The notes beneath the pieces were generated by a model, which was given only the letters and a program-made list of their open reading frames with translations, ran no database searches and was not told where the DNA came from. Positions 39,953 through 52,620 of a stretch of DNA of 64,000 nt are shown piece after piece. Both the position numbers and the translations under genes were made by a program. Positions within the stretch are counted from its first letter, which is position 1. Every line of letters starts with the position of its first letter. The stretch lies in assembly GCA_964019055.1 (NCBI GenBank), contig OZ025222.1, forward strand, positions 8,045,029-8,109,028, in the 5' to 3' direction. This DNA is from Anthopleura xanthogrammica. Its lineage: Eukaryota; Cnidaria; Anthozoa; Actiniaria; Actiniidae.

Positions 39953-41290
39953 TTGGATACACACGCTCTCATTGGCTAATAACCATGTTTGCATGAGAAT
40001 ATGTAAAAACGGTTGTGAAGTCAGAAATTGAGATGAGTTTGTGTTTTACTTTTTTTCTTGTTCTTAAACATAAACTTTGAAATGAAAAAAAACCGTAGTA
40101 ACATATGAAATAATGCATTAAAAGTTATAAATCTCTGAAGCATTGATGAAAAATGGAGAAAAATCCTTGCAAGTACTATTAAAATAATTCAGACTGCAGT
40201 TTGTGCTTCACCTGTGTGGATTACAGACAGGAATGCAAATAAAAATAGGACTTAAGTTATGACTTTTTACTTTACTTCACACGTAAATAATATTAAATTA
40301 CGAAAATTGAAGTCTTAAAAGTAGCACAAAATATGCAGTAAATATCAAAAACTTATCAACAATCTTTCAAAGACAAAAAAACAACACATGAAAGCATAGA
40401 TCAAGAAATGCTCTTACTTGGATAAAGCTAAGGAAAATTTCCAGTAAATTCTTGGTTGCCGGATGTCTTCTGTACAATATTTATTAAATATATGTCTTCG
40501 TATCACTTCTTAGTGTCCTTAGAGTCCTCAGTGTGTCCGTAAAAAAAGCAAAGATCTAAACATTATCGCCTCCTTTATCGTCAAAGACGACTCACAACTT
40601 TTTCGTTTTCCAAATTTGGACTCTTTCTCATCGAAATGCCTTTTTCTAAACGATTTCCTGTACCATCCAGTTCATAAGTACTTTGCTGATTGATTATTTT
40701 GTTCATGTTAGCGGTTATACTTTATGAAAATCGAATAAATCAACTGCTTTTTTTGTTTCTTCGTGTCAAACTTTTTCGTCGCTTTTTCAATATTGTGAAG
40801 GCGCCGTTGAGGATTTCTATCAAAGGAAGTGTTTGGTCGAGATTGTCTGTTTCCACGTTAAGAGAATGTGGAGTTTCATATTCAAATTAGTTTCATGTTT
40901 TTTCTGCTTAATTATTCGATCTATGAAATGTATATGTGATCGTACCATACTGAATGGACTCAGAAAAAATTCTGAGCCCCAGATGGGAATTTTTTCAGAA
41001 TTTTTTCTGAGTCTATTCAGTATGGTACGATCACATATGCATTTCATATTCCATCACCATTCACAAACCAACATTATTATTCTATCTATTTTATAAAAGC
41101 TATAGAAAACGTTTTCTCTGTGTTTACATGGCCTGCTAGCAACACTCGGAGAATAAGGAGAATTCGAGATGGTTATGCAAACCCTCGACTACGTCTTGGG
41201 TTTGCAAAACCATCTCGAATTCTCCCAACCTCCCCTCGGGTTGCTATCAGACTATGCAAACACGGAAAAAGTTTTCTATTGCTTAGATAA
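39953..41290. mobile_element. Probable family D element split by other DNA
   Basis: The left end GATACACACGCTCTCATTGG and the GCATGAGAATATGTAAAAAC segment resemble the 18468 and 30846 elements. The right part (about 41110-41290) has the AATTCGAGATGGTT / AACCATCTCGAATT foldback and ends CAAACACGGAAAAAGTTTTC. The ~1.1 kb between may be the interior of a longer family member or later insertions. Confidence 0.45.
40919..41050. mobile_element. Hairpin MITE
   Basis: ATGAAATGTATATGTGATCG then TACCATACTGAATGGACTCA pairs with the right arm ending GATCACATATGCATTTCAT. The loop contains GAGCCCCAGATGGG. Confidence 0.85.
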
Positions 41291-42055
41291 CTCCAAAATT
41301 TGAAATTTTTTTTTTTTTTTTAATTTTATTTAACTTCGCCTTTTAAAAACAAAATCAGTGATCAGTTTAGTAGATTGGTAACTGGGAGGAAAAACAATGA
41401 AAACAAGAAATAGTGAATTGAATGGCGGGGACACCACAACAGCTTTCGCCAATTACTGTGGGCCCTTACACAATTACTATTAGTTACATATGATATTATG
41501 TTATAAGTTTTCGAAAAAGAAAAAAAATAGAACATCAGAACGATCATGTCAAGTGTCTATGAATGGAACATCTAAATGGACAATGTAACAGACAACATGA
41601 GTGGTGTTTTCAGTCAGTAGATGGTTTTCCAGATGTCGAGGTCTTCGAGCAATTATATGTTTCGGCTTGAACTTTGAATTCTTCAGTGATCAGTGTCGGG
41701 TCTTCATGTGGAAGGTTTGGTGAATTCTGGTACGGTTAGTAGGTGAAGACTGATGAAAATGAGCGTTGACAGTTTTTTTTTTTTTATAAGGAAGTTGAAT
41801 AGTTCTGAAGAGTTATAAGTCTGTAAAAGGATCTAGTCGGCCAATACGGTGGATGAGAAGAATGAAAGTGCAGCAAGAAGTATTTTACTGACAAGTCTTT
41901 TTCCAATAAGTTGTATCTAGCAAGTTGTGCACACCATGCACACCATGTGCACACCATATAATAACCTTCAGCGATTCACAATGAATTATCAGCCACAATT
42001 CTTCTTTTATTCTTTAGCGGTTTATCAAACAGTTTGTCGACTACAATTGACTTAA

Positions 42056-42696
42056 GGACGTTCGCGGGTATTGTTTTTGCGCATCTGCTCTGCGCATATT
42101 GCGTGACAGCGTGCGCGCGTGAACTATGTTTTTCCAGATCAAACTCAGTCACGCTCGTTGCGAAAACAGTTTCGATCGGCTATATCTCGAAAACAATAAC
42201 GGTGACCCCCATTTTTCATTTTCGTATTTTATAAAGAATTACATAAGCTGTCGGTGTTCCAACCTTGAAGAAAAAATATGGGAATATCATAAAAAAAATA
42301 CGTATTTGGTTGAAAAATGCAATCTCAATTACTGCCAAAGCGTCATCGAATGGTGCATGGTGGCTGTAAATTCGAGTCAAAACTACAAGTTATTTGTGTG
42401 TATTTATAAATATTTACACATATTATTTATCTACAGGTTATTAGACGGTTATTTGAAAAAATGTTTAGCAATCTATTTAGTTCTTCTACAAAAAAAAGAC
42501 TTTACTGCTCGACTTCTATGTATTGCGCGCAAACGCTTTTCAACAAGAAAAAGGCTGCACTTTGATATCATCTCACTCCTAAACGAGAACAATGACCCCC
42601 ATTTTTTATTTGCTCATGGAACTTCCATGATGGTCTTATTTCACCATGCAAAGTTTGAAGAAAAAAACATGGGAATCGTTTTTGCCCGCGAACGTC
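42056..42696. mobile_element. TTAA-flanked MITE (family E), copy 1
   Basis: The ends GGACGTTCGCGGGTATTGTT and AATCGTTTTTGCCCGCGAAC then GTCC are inverted; TTAA is at 42052-42055 and 42697-42700. The ACCCCCATTTTTCATTT-type motif near both arms is a subterminal inverted or direct repeat. A 191-codon frame crosses nearly all of it (42126-42701) but shows no transposase signature. Confidence 0.85.
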
Positions 42697-42700
42697 CTTA

Positions 42701-44317
42701 AGGAGAAAGATTCTTGTCCCAAACCGACTCGACGCTTTTGTGTAAATGAAAAAACGAAATGCTAATAAAAGCAATACGTATTTTTTTAGAAAATAGGAAT
42801 GCTGTACTCCTGACATGATTTCCAGAATAGCAAAACAAATTTTTAAAAAATTGTAGGGCATTACATGTGAGTAGAGTTTGTTAGGTTTTTCTCCCATGAT
42901 ACAAAGATTTTTCTCTGGTTTTTCTGCCACCGCAAAACCTTAGCTCGCTAAATTTCAATTCGATCCGTAAGTTAACCGTGCCTTGACTTTGATCAGCTCA
43001 GCGACTGTTTCAGGCTATTGATAAAATTTGAAGGTTAGATAAAAGTATTGGTCTTGTGTGAAAATACTTCGAGAATATGCCACTCAATCTTACCAAAGTG
43101 GTTGAATTATTTTCCCTTATTGCATAGATACATACATACTTATGCAATCGATAAGAAATAGTTAGTTGGATGAACCGTCCAAAATTGCTCTACTAACCTT
43201 TGATTCTGAGCCTGGCTTGTTTTCTGCCTTCCCTGATCTTAATGATTATATTCCCCCCCCCCTCCCCCCTTACGTTACTTTTAAGGCAATGCGTTCTGGA
43301 ATTTGTTTCTTTTCAGCGCGTTGAGAAACGACAACATAAAAGTTGGCCGCTTCTGAAAACATATGCCAAGATCTTTGTTATAGTGCTAGTCATTACTTAT
43401 AGCTCCAATTCCTTCTAGAAATACACTAGATTTTGAATTTTATAAAATTGTTGATTTATTTTGTAATATTATAATTCAATGCGCCAATCTAAGTTTATCA
43501 CCTTGGGCTTCCAAGAACGAGCGAGATTCGTGAACCAATGAAAAACTGTTTTCCAATTCTTGCGTTAAAGAAAAACAAAATGAAAATTATGAAAACAAAA
43601 CTAAATCCCTAACTATGTGATGTAGGGATAACATCCAGCAAAATGTAACAACTTTTAAAAATTCATTTTTACAATAGCTACCATAGTAGGTCTAGATTAC
43701 TTCAATTTTGCGAAATGTTAGGGGTATTATCAGAAAGAAAAAAGATATAATTTTAAGAAATTTTAAGAGGTTCTGAAAGAAATTCCAGACCGTGCATGTC
43801 TACCCTGGATTCCAGAGGGGATTCTCTTTTATAGGGAGTCACGAAGCCGACGAGCCCCTCTGGCCGCTCGAGACATCTCAGTTATTAGCTCCAATAGTTC
43901 CTTCTAGAAAAACGCTAGATTTTGAATTTCACTTGAAAAAGTTGAATTATTATTGTTACGTCAAAGAAAAACGTTAAAGAAAAAGTAACTTGAACTAATA
44001 ACAACAAAACTAAACTTCTAGCTATATTATTTAGTTAACATAAGAGAACATAACATACTCATAGCATAACAAAACATAACGTAACGTAACGTAACGTAAC
44101 GTAACTTAACATAACATAACATAACGTATTGTAACCTATCGTAACGTAACGTAACGTAACGTAACGTACCAAAACATTTTGAAACCGGAAATTCGTCCGT
44201 TAAAAATAACGTCAAACTAAAAAATCCCCATTTGATGACCAGAGACTGTACATTTCCGGTATGATATTATTCATTTTGAAATCAGAAATGTTTGATTTAC
44301 TAACTTTATCGATATAA
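42701..44317. other. No gene seen; (TAACG)n satellite at about 44060-44170
   Basis: AT-rich DNA with a short C run at 43251-43267 and a repeated motif, CTTCTAGAAA(T/A)ACNCTAGAT TTTGAATTT, at 43411 and 43901. The pentamer array TAACG/TAACA is imperfect. Confidence 0.6.
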
Positions 44318-46642
44318 AGGTCGTGTCACACGCTAGGATTTCTCGTGCAACTTGACTCGCGAAAAAAATTGTTGCAGGTTGCAGAGACCATGTCGAAAGC
44401 ACGATTTCGGTTTCAATTTGTCTCGCGAAAAAAAGTATTGCAAGTTGCACGCGTAATTTGAATCAATGGTGAATGAATGATTGTGCGTGCGCTCTAATAG
44501 CAAGTTGGGCTAGACATGTGCAGCCCGACTTTAACTCTGGTTAAGACGGTCTGCGAATCAGCGCAAGATTCCTTGTTCTGGTTGCACGATTATACAAAAT
44601 AGACTGTGATTGGCTGCTATGCCAATTCATTCTTACACGCGTTCTGATTGGTTCGCCAAAGAATGATCTGCAGAAAGATAAACCGAACACTGACAGATAT
44701 CTGTCAATATTGATGAGTAACGATTTGCCGCGGTATTCAACGACTTTCTTAGCGATCCAAGTTTGGCGTTAGTTTCGGTGTTTTACTACAGAAATTTTGT
44801 ATTATATTTCCTTAGAAGATTTTGAAGATAAATAATGCAAATAATGGATAGAATTGTCAGAGGAAGGAATTATCTTCTACGAATGGTGTGACAATATGTA
44901 ATTAGAGTAGTGATTCAAACAACAAAGGTCAACAAACAAGTAGACGTAATATTCAACGGTCAAGACAGTCGATATATCTTGAAACTTTTCTTCTCTGTTA
45001 GTAAAACAAGCGCCTATAGAAACATGGCCAGAAATCGGAACCCTCGCGCCCGCCGTAAGTTTTCAGCGGTCAATACCAAAACTCTAAATAAGAAGTTGAA
45101 CTTCAGGCAATTTTTTTTTTTTTTTTGGTCTTTTTTTGGTTTTGTTTTGTTTTTTGTTTTGTTTTTCTTTGTTTTTCTTTTCAAAATAAACCCGCGAAAT
45201 CTTTCGCGGATTCCAGTACACGACTTGGCAGCATAGCTAGATAACTCTTTCAAGCGCTTTTCCACTCGTTCTTTAGCTTCTTCCTTTAGATAACATGCTG
45301 GGATACTTTGGGAAATATAGAGCAATTCCACGTATGATATGGGGAATTTTCTCAGTACTTTGATTTGATGCCACTTATATAGAAATTCGTTAGGTATATA
45401 CAGAGTAATAAACACATCATCACGAGTTTCTTTGCGAATATAATCAAGGCAACCTTCCGATGAAAATGTTATAGCTGATTTGAATTTTAAATGTTCATAA
45501 ATATTCAATACTTCTGACATCGTATATTGCCTATCGAATTTCGCGCGAAATGTCCGCTGACCCGCTGGCCTGCAGGCATTCTTCTTCAGGTCAGCGATGC
45601 TCTATATTGAATCATGCTCGATCATGCTATGTGCTTTCAGACTTTGTAACCAGGCCGTATATATATGAAATCTGCTGTTTACAAGCTTCAATTTGATGTA
45701 TTACTCGCTAGTTTTCGTTCAATATTATTCAAGCTATTGCCTCGGGAATTTGGAAATATGGAGTCCGTTATTGTGTTTATCCGTTGGAGCAAAAAAGACG
45801 ATTTTAAATTGAAAAAATGCTACATCTATTTCTTCTTTAACGAGGTAAAACGACTTGGAATTCACATTTAGTCTATTGAAATTCATGACACTCATTACAA
45901 CTTTTTAATATATACATTTATTGTAAGAGAAAAAATAGTTTACTTTTGGTATCTACACGTAAGTTTCCCCTTTCGCTTTGTAATTTGTAAGTGCCGCGAA
46001 AGGCAGAATCAAGGATTAAAATATGCTACATCAAATTTACACTTTGTTTATTGTTTTTGCCATACCATAGTAGCTTATATACTAAGGTTTGACATGTGAA
46101 CTATAACTTTTTAATTTACTTAATAGTAATTGAGCATTTGACAGGAAATAGTTCGACTCGTATAGTTTTACCATCAATTTTTAGTCCTTGGAGATAACAA
46201 GAGGGGGACTGGGTCGAGTAGCATTTTCGCTTGACGGTGGGGATTTCTGGCGATGATTTAATTGATAGAAAAATCTCCTACGAGATCCAGTATCCAACAT
46301 GAGCCTGAAAAATCCATTGATTTGTGAAAATATTGACAGCTATGCCAATTCATCAGTAACTAATTAAGAAAGAGCCAATCAGAGCGCGTACCCAAATCCA
46401 GGTACGCTGCTGGGGGTAATAGAACAAGAAAACTGTCACTGGTTCGCAGACGGACTTAACCACAGTTACGTTCCGGATGCACGCAGGCTAGACCATGTCA
46501 CACGTAAATTTTTACAAAAAATTTTGCAGTAAGTAGAAGTCGATTCTACTTTTCGTGCAGCAAAAGAATGAAAAGTCCAAATCGCGCGAGGGGATGTCAA
46601 ACGTGAAAGTTGGACGAGAAATCGTAGCGTGTGACACGGCCT
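44318..46642. mobile_element. 2.3-kb DNA transposon with TAA target sites (Harbinger-like)
   Basis: Left AGGTCGTGTCACACGCTAGG then ATTTCTCGTGCAACTT matches the complement of the right end (AAGTTGGACGAGAAATCGTA, then GCGTGTGACACGGCCT). TAA lies outside each end (44315-44317 and 46643-46645). Subterminal segments also pair (TTAAGACGGTCTGCGAATCA with GTTCGCAGACGGACTTAA). A 3-bp TAA duplication suggests the PIF-Harbinger superfamily, but no transposase is seen. It carries an unrecognised minus-strand frame at 45014-45520. Confidence 0.75.
45014..45520 (-). CDS. Unrecognised ORF inside the 2.3-kb transposon
   Basis: The frame begins MSEVLNIYEHLKFKSAITFS and runs 168 codons. The first ~110 residues have ordinary protein composition, with aromatic and hydrophobic spacing (YIPNEFLYKWHQIKVL) and a charged helix (LKEEAKERVEKRLKELSS). 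The last ~50 become Lys/Asn-rich where the DNA is a T-rich tract, so the true end or a splice site may be near residue 115. It is not a DDE transposase, Myb or MADF domain that I recognise. It could be a captured host exon or the accessory protein of this element. Confidence 0.4.
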   Translation of the reverse strand: MSEVLNIYEHLKFKSAITFSSEGCLDYIRKETRDDVFITLYIPNEFLYKWHQIKVLRKFPISYVELLYISQSIPACYLKEEAKERVEKRLKELSSYAAKSCTGIRERFRGFILKRKTKKNKTKNKTKPKKDQKKKKNCLKFNFLFRVLVLTAENLRRARGFRFLAMFL

Positions 46643-46913
46643 TAAGTAGATAGAATAATCTAGTAAGCTGAAAAAATGGAAGAATTTTAAAACTATATGT
46701 AATAAGCAACAAATATATGTATGAAAAGCATTGCTGCTTAACCGGGAGACTGCTGGCTTTGAATATATACTTATAATAAATATTTGTTGTCATGCTTTCC
46801 TCGTGATTGTACTGTAAATGAGGATTGTATAGTTTGTGCTCATACCTATGTTTCGAAAGTCTATTCAAGCTTCAAGGATGCCTTTATTAAGCAGATGTGT
46901 GGTGTCCACTTAA

Positions 46914-47414
46914 GGAAGCTCGCACGCATCGTTTGTGTGCATCTGTATTGCGCATATTGCGTGACAGCATATGACCTATGTTTTCAAGATCAAACTCTGT
47001 CACGCTCGTTGCGAAAACGATTTCGATCGGTGACCCTAATTTTTTAATACGGTTGTTTCAAGAAATATTTAGCAATCCATTTAGTTCTTGTACAAAAAAA
47101 AAAGACTTTACTGCTCGACGTGTATGTATTGCACGCAAGCCATTTTCGACAAGATAAAGGCTGCCTTTTGATATCATCTCACTCCTAAACGAGAACGGTG
47201 ACCCCCATTTCTTATTTGCTCATGGAACTTCTATGATGGTCCTATCTCACCATGCGAGGTTTGATGATATTAAGTTGAGACTTTGTAGAAACTAACTTGC
47301 ACCTCATTACACGTTTGAATTTAGCGCGTCTGTAATAGTAATGTCCCGGATGATGACGCTTCATTCTGCCCGATGAGAAAAGATCACGGGAAACTTTTTT
47401 GCCCGCGAACGTCC
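46914..47414. mobile_element. TTAA-flanked MITE (family E), copy 2
   Basis: The right end TTTTTGCCCGCGAACGTCC is the same as copy 1 at 42056. The left end is diverged (GGAAGCTCGCACGCATCG). TTAA is at 46910-46913 and 47415-47418. The internal GCGCATATTGCGTGACAGC block is shared. Confidence 0.8.
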
Positions 47415-47526
47415 TTAATATATATCAGTATTTTATAGTGTACGCTTTCGAGGTTTGGTTTCCCAGTAAATAAACGAAGAAAATACTGGTACCCCTTTAC
47501 CTGTACGTTTAATGAAAGTTTTTGGC

Positions 47527-47704
47527 AATAGCTGGGTTTCACTTGACGTCATTTCCTGTCTCGTGCGGAATGTTCCTCAGCTGAATCACAAGTTTTTAAT
47601 ATAATTTTTTCTGGCTGACAGCACATGGTGGTCAGTGTTTGACCACCATTTGGAGCAGATAATGAGATTCAAAGACTTTTATTAGCTGATTGAAACCCAG
47701 CTAT
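47527..47704. mobile_element. Short MITE with AGCTGGGTTTCA ends
   Basis: AATAGCTGGGTTTCACTTGA is mirrored by TGATTGAAACCCAGCTA. An internal GTGGTCAGTG/CCACCA hairpin is present. Confidence 0.7.
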
Positions 47705-47916
47705 AGAGGCATCACTGTAGCGCGAAAACTCTACAATCCTACAACTAATAATGAAAAATAAAAGATAAAATGAAGTTCCTATATACCCTATTTTACAGAC
47801 CTCTCAATGCGCTTTACATTTGTGATCAGTGGAGGAATAACAAAGATGTATCTAACAACTATTAAGAGTTTTATGGAGTTTACATACATACATAAATAAA
47901 TGATTGATTGATTGAC

Positions 47917-48068
47917 ATACATACATACATACATACATACATACATACATACATACATACATACATACATACATACATACATACATACATACATACATAC
48001 ATACATACATACATACATACATACATACATACATACATACATACATACATACATACAAACATACATAC
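47917..48068. repeat. (ATAC)n microsatellite
   Basis: A nearly perfect tetranucleotide array of about 150 bp. The Met-Tyr-Val-Cys and His-Thr-Tyr-Ile frames are its translation. Confidence 0.97.
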
Positions 48069-48090
48069 ATGCCTATTAGACATACGTCAG

Positions 48091-48948
48091 CATTGCCAGA
48101 AATATGGGACATGAGCCTGCTCATCCATGCGCAATGATGCGTTTCAGCTTACAAAATAGCCGCCGAGTCTTATAGGAAATGTATGGGGAATATAGAGCTT
48201 CCTCTATTTACGGCGAATAGGGTTTTATTTCCTCTGAGCTCCACATCGCGACAAACAACCCACCCTACAAGCTACTAAATAAGCGTAAAATGATCATTGA
48301 ATCATGCGACATATTGGTTCCCGGACTACTTGCCTTCGAAAGGCTTCGAAAGCTCTAGATTCCATACATCGTCTATAAATCTGGCCACACTTGACCCCAA
48401 AATCGTCTTATTAAAATTTAAAAGTAAAAGAGCTCCACCTCGATATCACCAAACGAGTGTTAAATAAATCCAAAACCGCTCAAAATAGACAGCATGCCTT
48501 CAGAATGTAGGTTCCCAAGAAGCTTGAAGTTAGGTTAAATTTTAAGCGATTCGACGCGTTGTTAGCTCGTAGTTTTCAGTTAAAAATGACAAGAAACCAC
48601 AGAGAACTGCTCCAAACAGCTTCAAAACCCCCTAAATATCGCCATTTTGTTTTTACAAGCTCCTATTGACTGCTGAGATACAATAAGGAAGCTTAAAGTA
48701 ACGATTTACGTTTGAAACTTGTTTCTTGTCCTTCATGGGCTTCCTGTGGTGAGGCTTATCAACAGAAAAATAATAGTTGTTCTTTTGATTGTCAAGTAAC
48801 TATTTTTTGGCAAGAATTGTTTTACTAACATCATAGTTGAATATAAATATGTGCTTGGAAACCATGTAGTTATATTTTTCCTCTAGAAAACCACTTCATT
48901 TTCATTCATGCGTAACACCGCTGACAATGTCCAATATTTCTGGCAATG
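48091..48948. mobile_element. ~860-bp repeat element, copy 2
   Basis: Nearly identical to 24944-25810, with the same orientation and the same CATTGCC...GGCAATG ends. It sits 22 bp after the (ATAC)n array. Confidence 0.85.
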
Positions 48949-49379
48949 GATTATAGTACAAATTGAAATAACTAAATTACATTAAGTTTTCAATCTAGAA
49001 TACTAAATTATACATCAATATTTACAACAAAAATAAAGTAATGCAGTTTAAGTAATTACTTACAATGAAGCATTAATCTAGAAAGCAATATATTAAGTGA
49101 ATTTGTAAATAGTAAAATCGAGACGTGATACAAGGTCGCCTTTAGAAACCAAAAGAGCTTATACGAAAAAAGGTCACCTTTAGGGGAAAGGAAAATGAAA
49201 AGCAGTGGTATCTATGAATAAGGGAAGAAAAGTGAAAGAAAACAAATAGCATTTCAATTGTTTTTTAATGATTTAATACTGCTCAATTCCAAGTGATTCC
49301 AAGTATCATGGCTTTTCACGCTAAATACCGAACATAAAAATAATAATAGTAATAATGTAATGATGGCACAGAAAACCTA

Positions 49380-49930
49380 TAGGAAACAGAGTAATATTTT
49401 GATAACTGTTAGCTAGTATTAACTTTGTCCTTACCTTTCATTTAAATCCTAAATTTTTTTTGGAATTTCCTACGGGAATCCAGGAGTTTTACTCTTACAT
49501 GTTCCAAGTTAACTGAACTTTTTAACTTGTTTACCGCAAGTGCTTATTTAGTAGAAATCCTCAAGGTGATCCAAACATGTTACTACACATCTTGTTATGA
49601 GTATACACATAAAAAAAATATATTTTAGTTGTAGTACATTAAGAATTACAATGCCATTGAGTAAGACAACATGTTCATATCATGACCACTTGAAAGTTGT
49701 TTATTCTATATATTTATATACATATTTTTAAAAACAATCATAAATGACCTGTCTTCTAATTTTTTTTATTTAACGAAAGATTTTCTAGACTTTTTATACA
49801 TCATACTGGTAACATACTGGATACGATAACTTTCAGGATATGTTTGGGCATGTACTGTGAACTTTATGCTTTCTCTAGTCACGCGTAGAAAAAATATTTA
49901 TTTAGAGAAGTGGCCTTACACAATGACCAC
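49380..49930 (-). repeat. Inverted copy of the 51540/60250 repeat
   Basis: Read on the minus strand it gives CTACGCGTGACTAGAGAAAG, ACATGCCCAAACATATCC and GAAAGGTAAGGACAAAG, matching both plus-strand copies. It is a dispersed repeat family, probably transposon-derived. Confidence 0.65.
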
Positions 49931-51076
49931 GGTATATGTCCGTACAGGTTATATACTGATAAACTCCACACAAGAAATAATTTTCAGCTATGAATGATTA
50001 TATGAGTAGATACTGTTGTTTTTTAATTCAACAAATACCATTGTGTATCTTGGCTAAGGATAGTCCTTTGATATTACCATAGGTAGACGAACAAAAAAAG
50101 TGGAAGTCATATAGTGTTGCCATGGCAACTGAACAACTAAAGTTGGACATACATTTTATTTGCAAACTGAAATATCATAAGAAATTCAGCCAATAAATTG
50201 AGCAGTGATTTAAAAGAAACAACACTGAAAGAATAAAAATTTAGTAAGGATTTCGAGTAAAGATAAGCCCCTACTTACGTATACGTATAAATATCCATTT
50301 CTTCACAACAACACGATTAAAATGCCCTCGAAAATGGCCGGAGGGTTTAGCGTTTGTTGGGTAAACTTGATTACACTGATTAATCAAAAACACTGTTTTA
50401 ATAAAAGAATAAAAATTTAAAAAAGGAAATAAAAAATACAACATATTAATATATATTTTAATTAAAAAAGGTCGACAATAAATCAATAAATAATTAATAA
50501 TAGTTTAAAAATAATAATAAATGACATAGGAAGATTTAGGTTAGCTTGTCGTCTTCTCTAGACTTGCAGATACGTGAAATGTGAATCGTTCAATGCCGCA
50601 AAATCTCTGCAAAGAGTCACCTCTCCGGTAAATAAGCTGCCAAAATAGAGCCGTTTGTGTTGTCCTTCGATGATACGAGTACAATTTATATATTTGCTAA
50701 ACCTATAGACCCCTTGGACGGGACGTCAATGAAGCGCAGTAGCTTTTATTCACGATAGACCCAAGGATGCTTTTGACATTGTAATGCAGATTAATCACGT
50801 TGTTGCTAAGGAACGAACAACTTTAAATCAGAAGATTTCAACTGCTTTATTGATACGATTTTTAATGTTTTCCAGTAAATATGTGTTAACGTTTGTCTGA
50901 TAAATGAAATACTTGAATTTGGGCTGTTTTGGACACTAGTTTAGAAAATAAACGGCAGGGGAGAATGTAACAATTCCAAAACTATATGTATATTTTTTGG
51001 ATAGTTTGAAACGATATTTGGCATAAAAATAAAATCCCTAGGATAAGCTGATGTTTTAAAATATGTGAATATAACC
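49931..51076. other. No gene seen
   Basis: AT-rich. A minus-strand frame of 71 codons (50271-50486) lacks motifs and falls on (TAA)-rich DNA. Confidence 0.4.
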
Positions 51077-51448
51077 TATTTGGAGGACAAAAACGTTTTG
51101 TTCTATCTCCTGATAATTGAAAACCAATTGTTTTGTATTAAAGAAATAATACTTATGCGATTGTCTCACGATTGATCATGAGCTGTTTGATAGTGGTCTT
51201 CTACAAAGGGCCCTCAATATCGTGAGACGAACGAATAAGTATCATGATTTCTTTAATACTATTCCACGAAGACTAATATTTTTAATTCTATTGTTTTGTC
51301 CTCCAAATTGAGCTGCATTCCGAAGTGCTGTAAAGGGTTCTATAGCGATTCTTGTAGGTCATGGAGAGAAAGCAAACATTGCTATTTCGAGAAGGAATAT
51401 ACCCCTTGCAGTACGTCAAAAGCAGCTCAATTTGGAGGGCAAAACAAT
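51077..51448. mobile_element. Nested foldback: three copies of a TTTGGAGGACAAAA terminus
   Basis: TTTGGAGGACAAAA at 51079 is inverted at about 51293-51309 (TTGTTTTGTCCTCCAAATT) and appears again direct at 51422-51447 (GCTCAATTTGGAGGGCAAAA). Two MITEs sharing a middle terminus, or one element with a duplicated end, explain it. The first interval has an inner GTCTCACGAT/ATCGTGAGAC hairpin. Confidence 0.7.
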
Positions 51449-51539
51449 GGGTTCCCATTCTCAGGAGTTTGGAATTCTATTTTGGTCTATTTTAGGTATT
51501 GATAGGAATCTTACAAAATTTTCTTCGATATAAAATAAA

Positions 51540-52620
51540 CAATTCTCCTGAAGCAAATCGAAAGTTACTACTCAGTCTGGCTGGCTTAAATACGCACAAA
51601 CATATACCATGGTCATACAGTAAGGTCACTGCCCAAAATAGATTTTCTCTACGCGTGACTCGCTAAAGCTTACATTCACCAGACAGGCCCAAACACGTCT
51701 ACAAGTTAATCGTATCTATATATCGTAAATGATAAAAAAAAAGGACTGGAAAATATAGAAATGTAGAAAGAATCAGAAATAAAGTGTTTTTATGATTTGC
51801 AATTCATGTAAAGAAACGTTTCATATTTTTTTTATCTACTTCGAGTGACGTATTGTCTTAATGTGCATACACAAGACTAAGATGTGCAGAAACAAGTTGA
51901 TCTTTCCAGCCAATGACGTTTCTGACCTCTTTAGGGAGTTTTCTTGGATAAGCAATAAGGAAAACCAAATTCTTTATAGAAAGAATAGTTATGCTTCAGT
52001 TATCTTGGAACAAGCTTAAGTAAAAACCCTGAATTCACGTAGAGACCGCTTCCAAAAAGTTCTGGGATTCTAATGAAAGGTAAGAACAAAGCTATGTAAT
52101 ACAATAATACAAACCATGTTTCATAAAAGTTGTAGTAGTAGTGGATTTTATAGTACTTTATCAATACTTTATCAACCGTGTATCCGGCTAACTTTTGAAG
52201 AATCAATAATGAGCAGAAATTATGCAATTTTGCATCTCATTTGTAAGACAAGCACGATGAAATTATGATTTTTATTCAAGACAGCCGGTTATCCAATATA
52301 TATTTTAGTTTCCTTGTTTGTTAATTACTTATAATTAAGCAATAATTTTCATTGGTAATTATTTTATCGACATAAGCAGATTCTTTCATGTCTTCAGTTT
52401 ACTTTACTTAACTATATAAAGAATATAATATTTAAGAAGTATCCCGAAGTATCATGTATATGGCAGACACAAAAGTATAATGTATGGCAGATCTTGGCCA
52501 TCTTATCGAGAAGTTTAGCGCGAAGTCATTCGTAATTGATAATTATAAGGAAGGTGTGTAATGATCCGTGTTCCAACTGTCTTCAAGAGAGTCTCGAATT
52601 CGCTGTCGTTAGGGAAACAA
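51540..52620 (+). repeat. Dispersed repeat, plus copy 1
   Basis: Shares ordered blocks with 60250-61640: ACGCGTGACT, GTTAATCGTATCTATATAT, GTAGAAAGAATCAGAAAT, GAGTGACGTATTG-like, ATGTGCATAC(A/G)CAAGACT and TGGCAGATCTTGGCCATCTT-like sequence near the end. Strongly diverged, so old. Confidence 0.7.

Noticed and set aside
42126..42701. 191-aa frame spanning a MITE
   Set aside because: Coincides with the element, has no transposase motifs, and the second copy does not preserve it.
47788..48124. Met-Tyr-Val-Cys and His-Thr-Tyr-Ile repeat proteins
   Set aside because: Translation of (ATAC)n.
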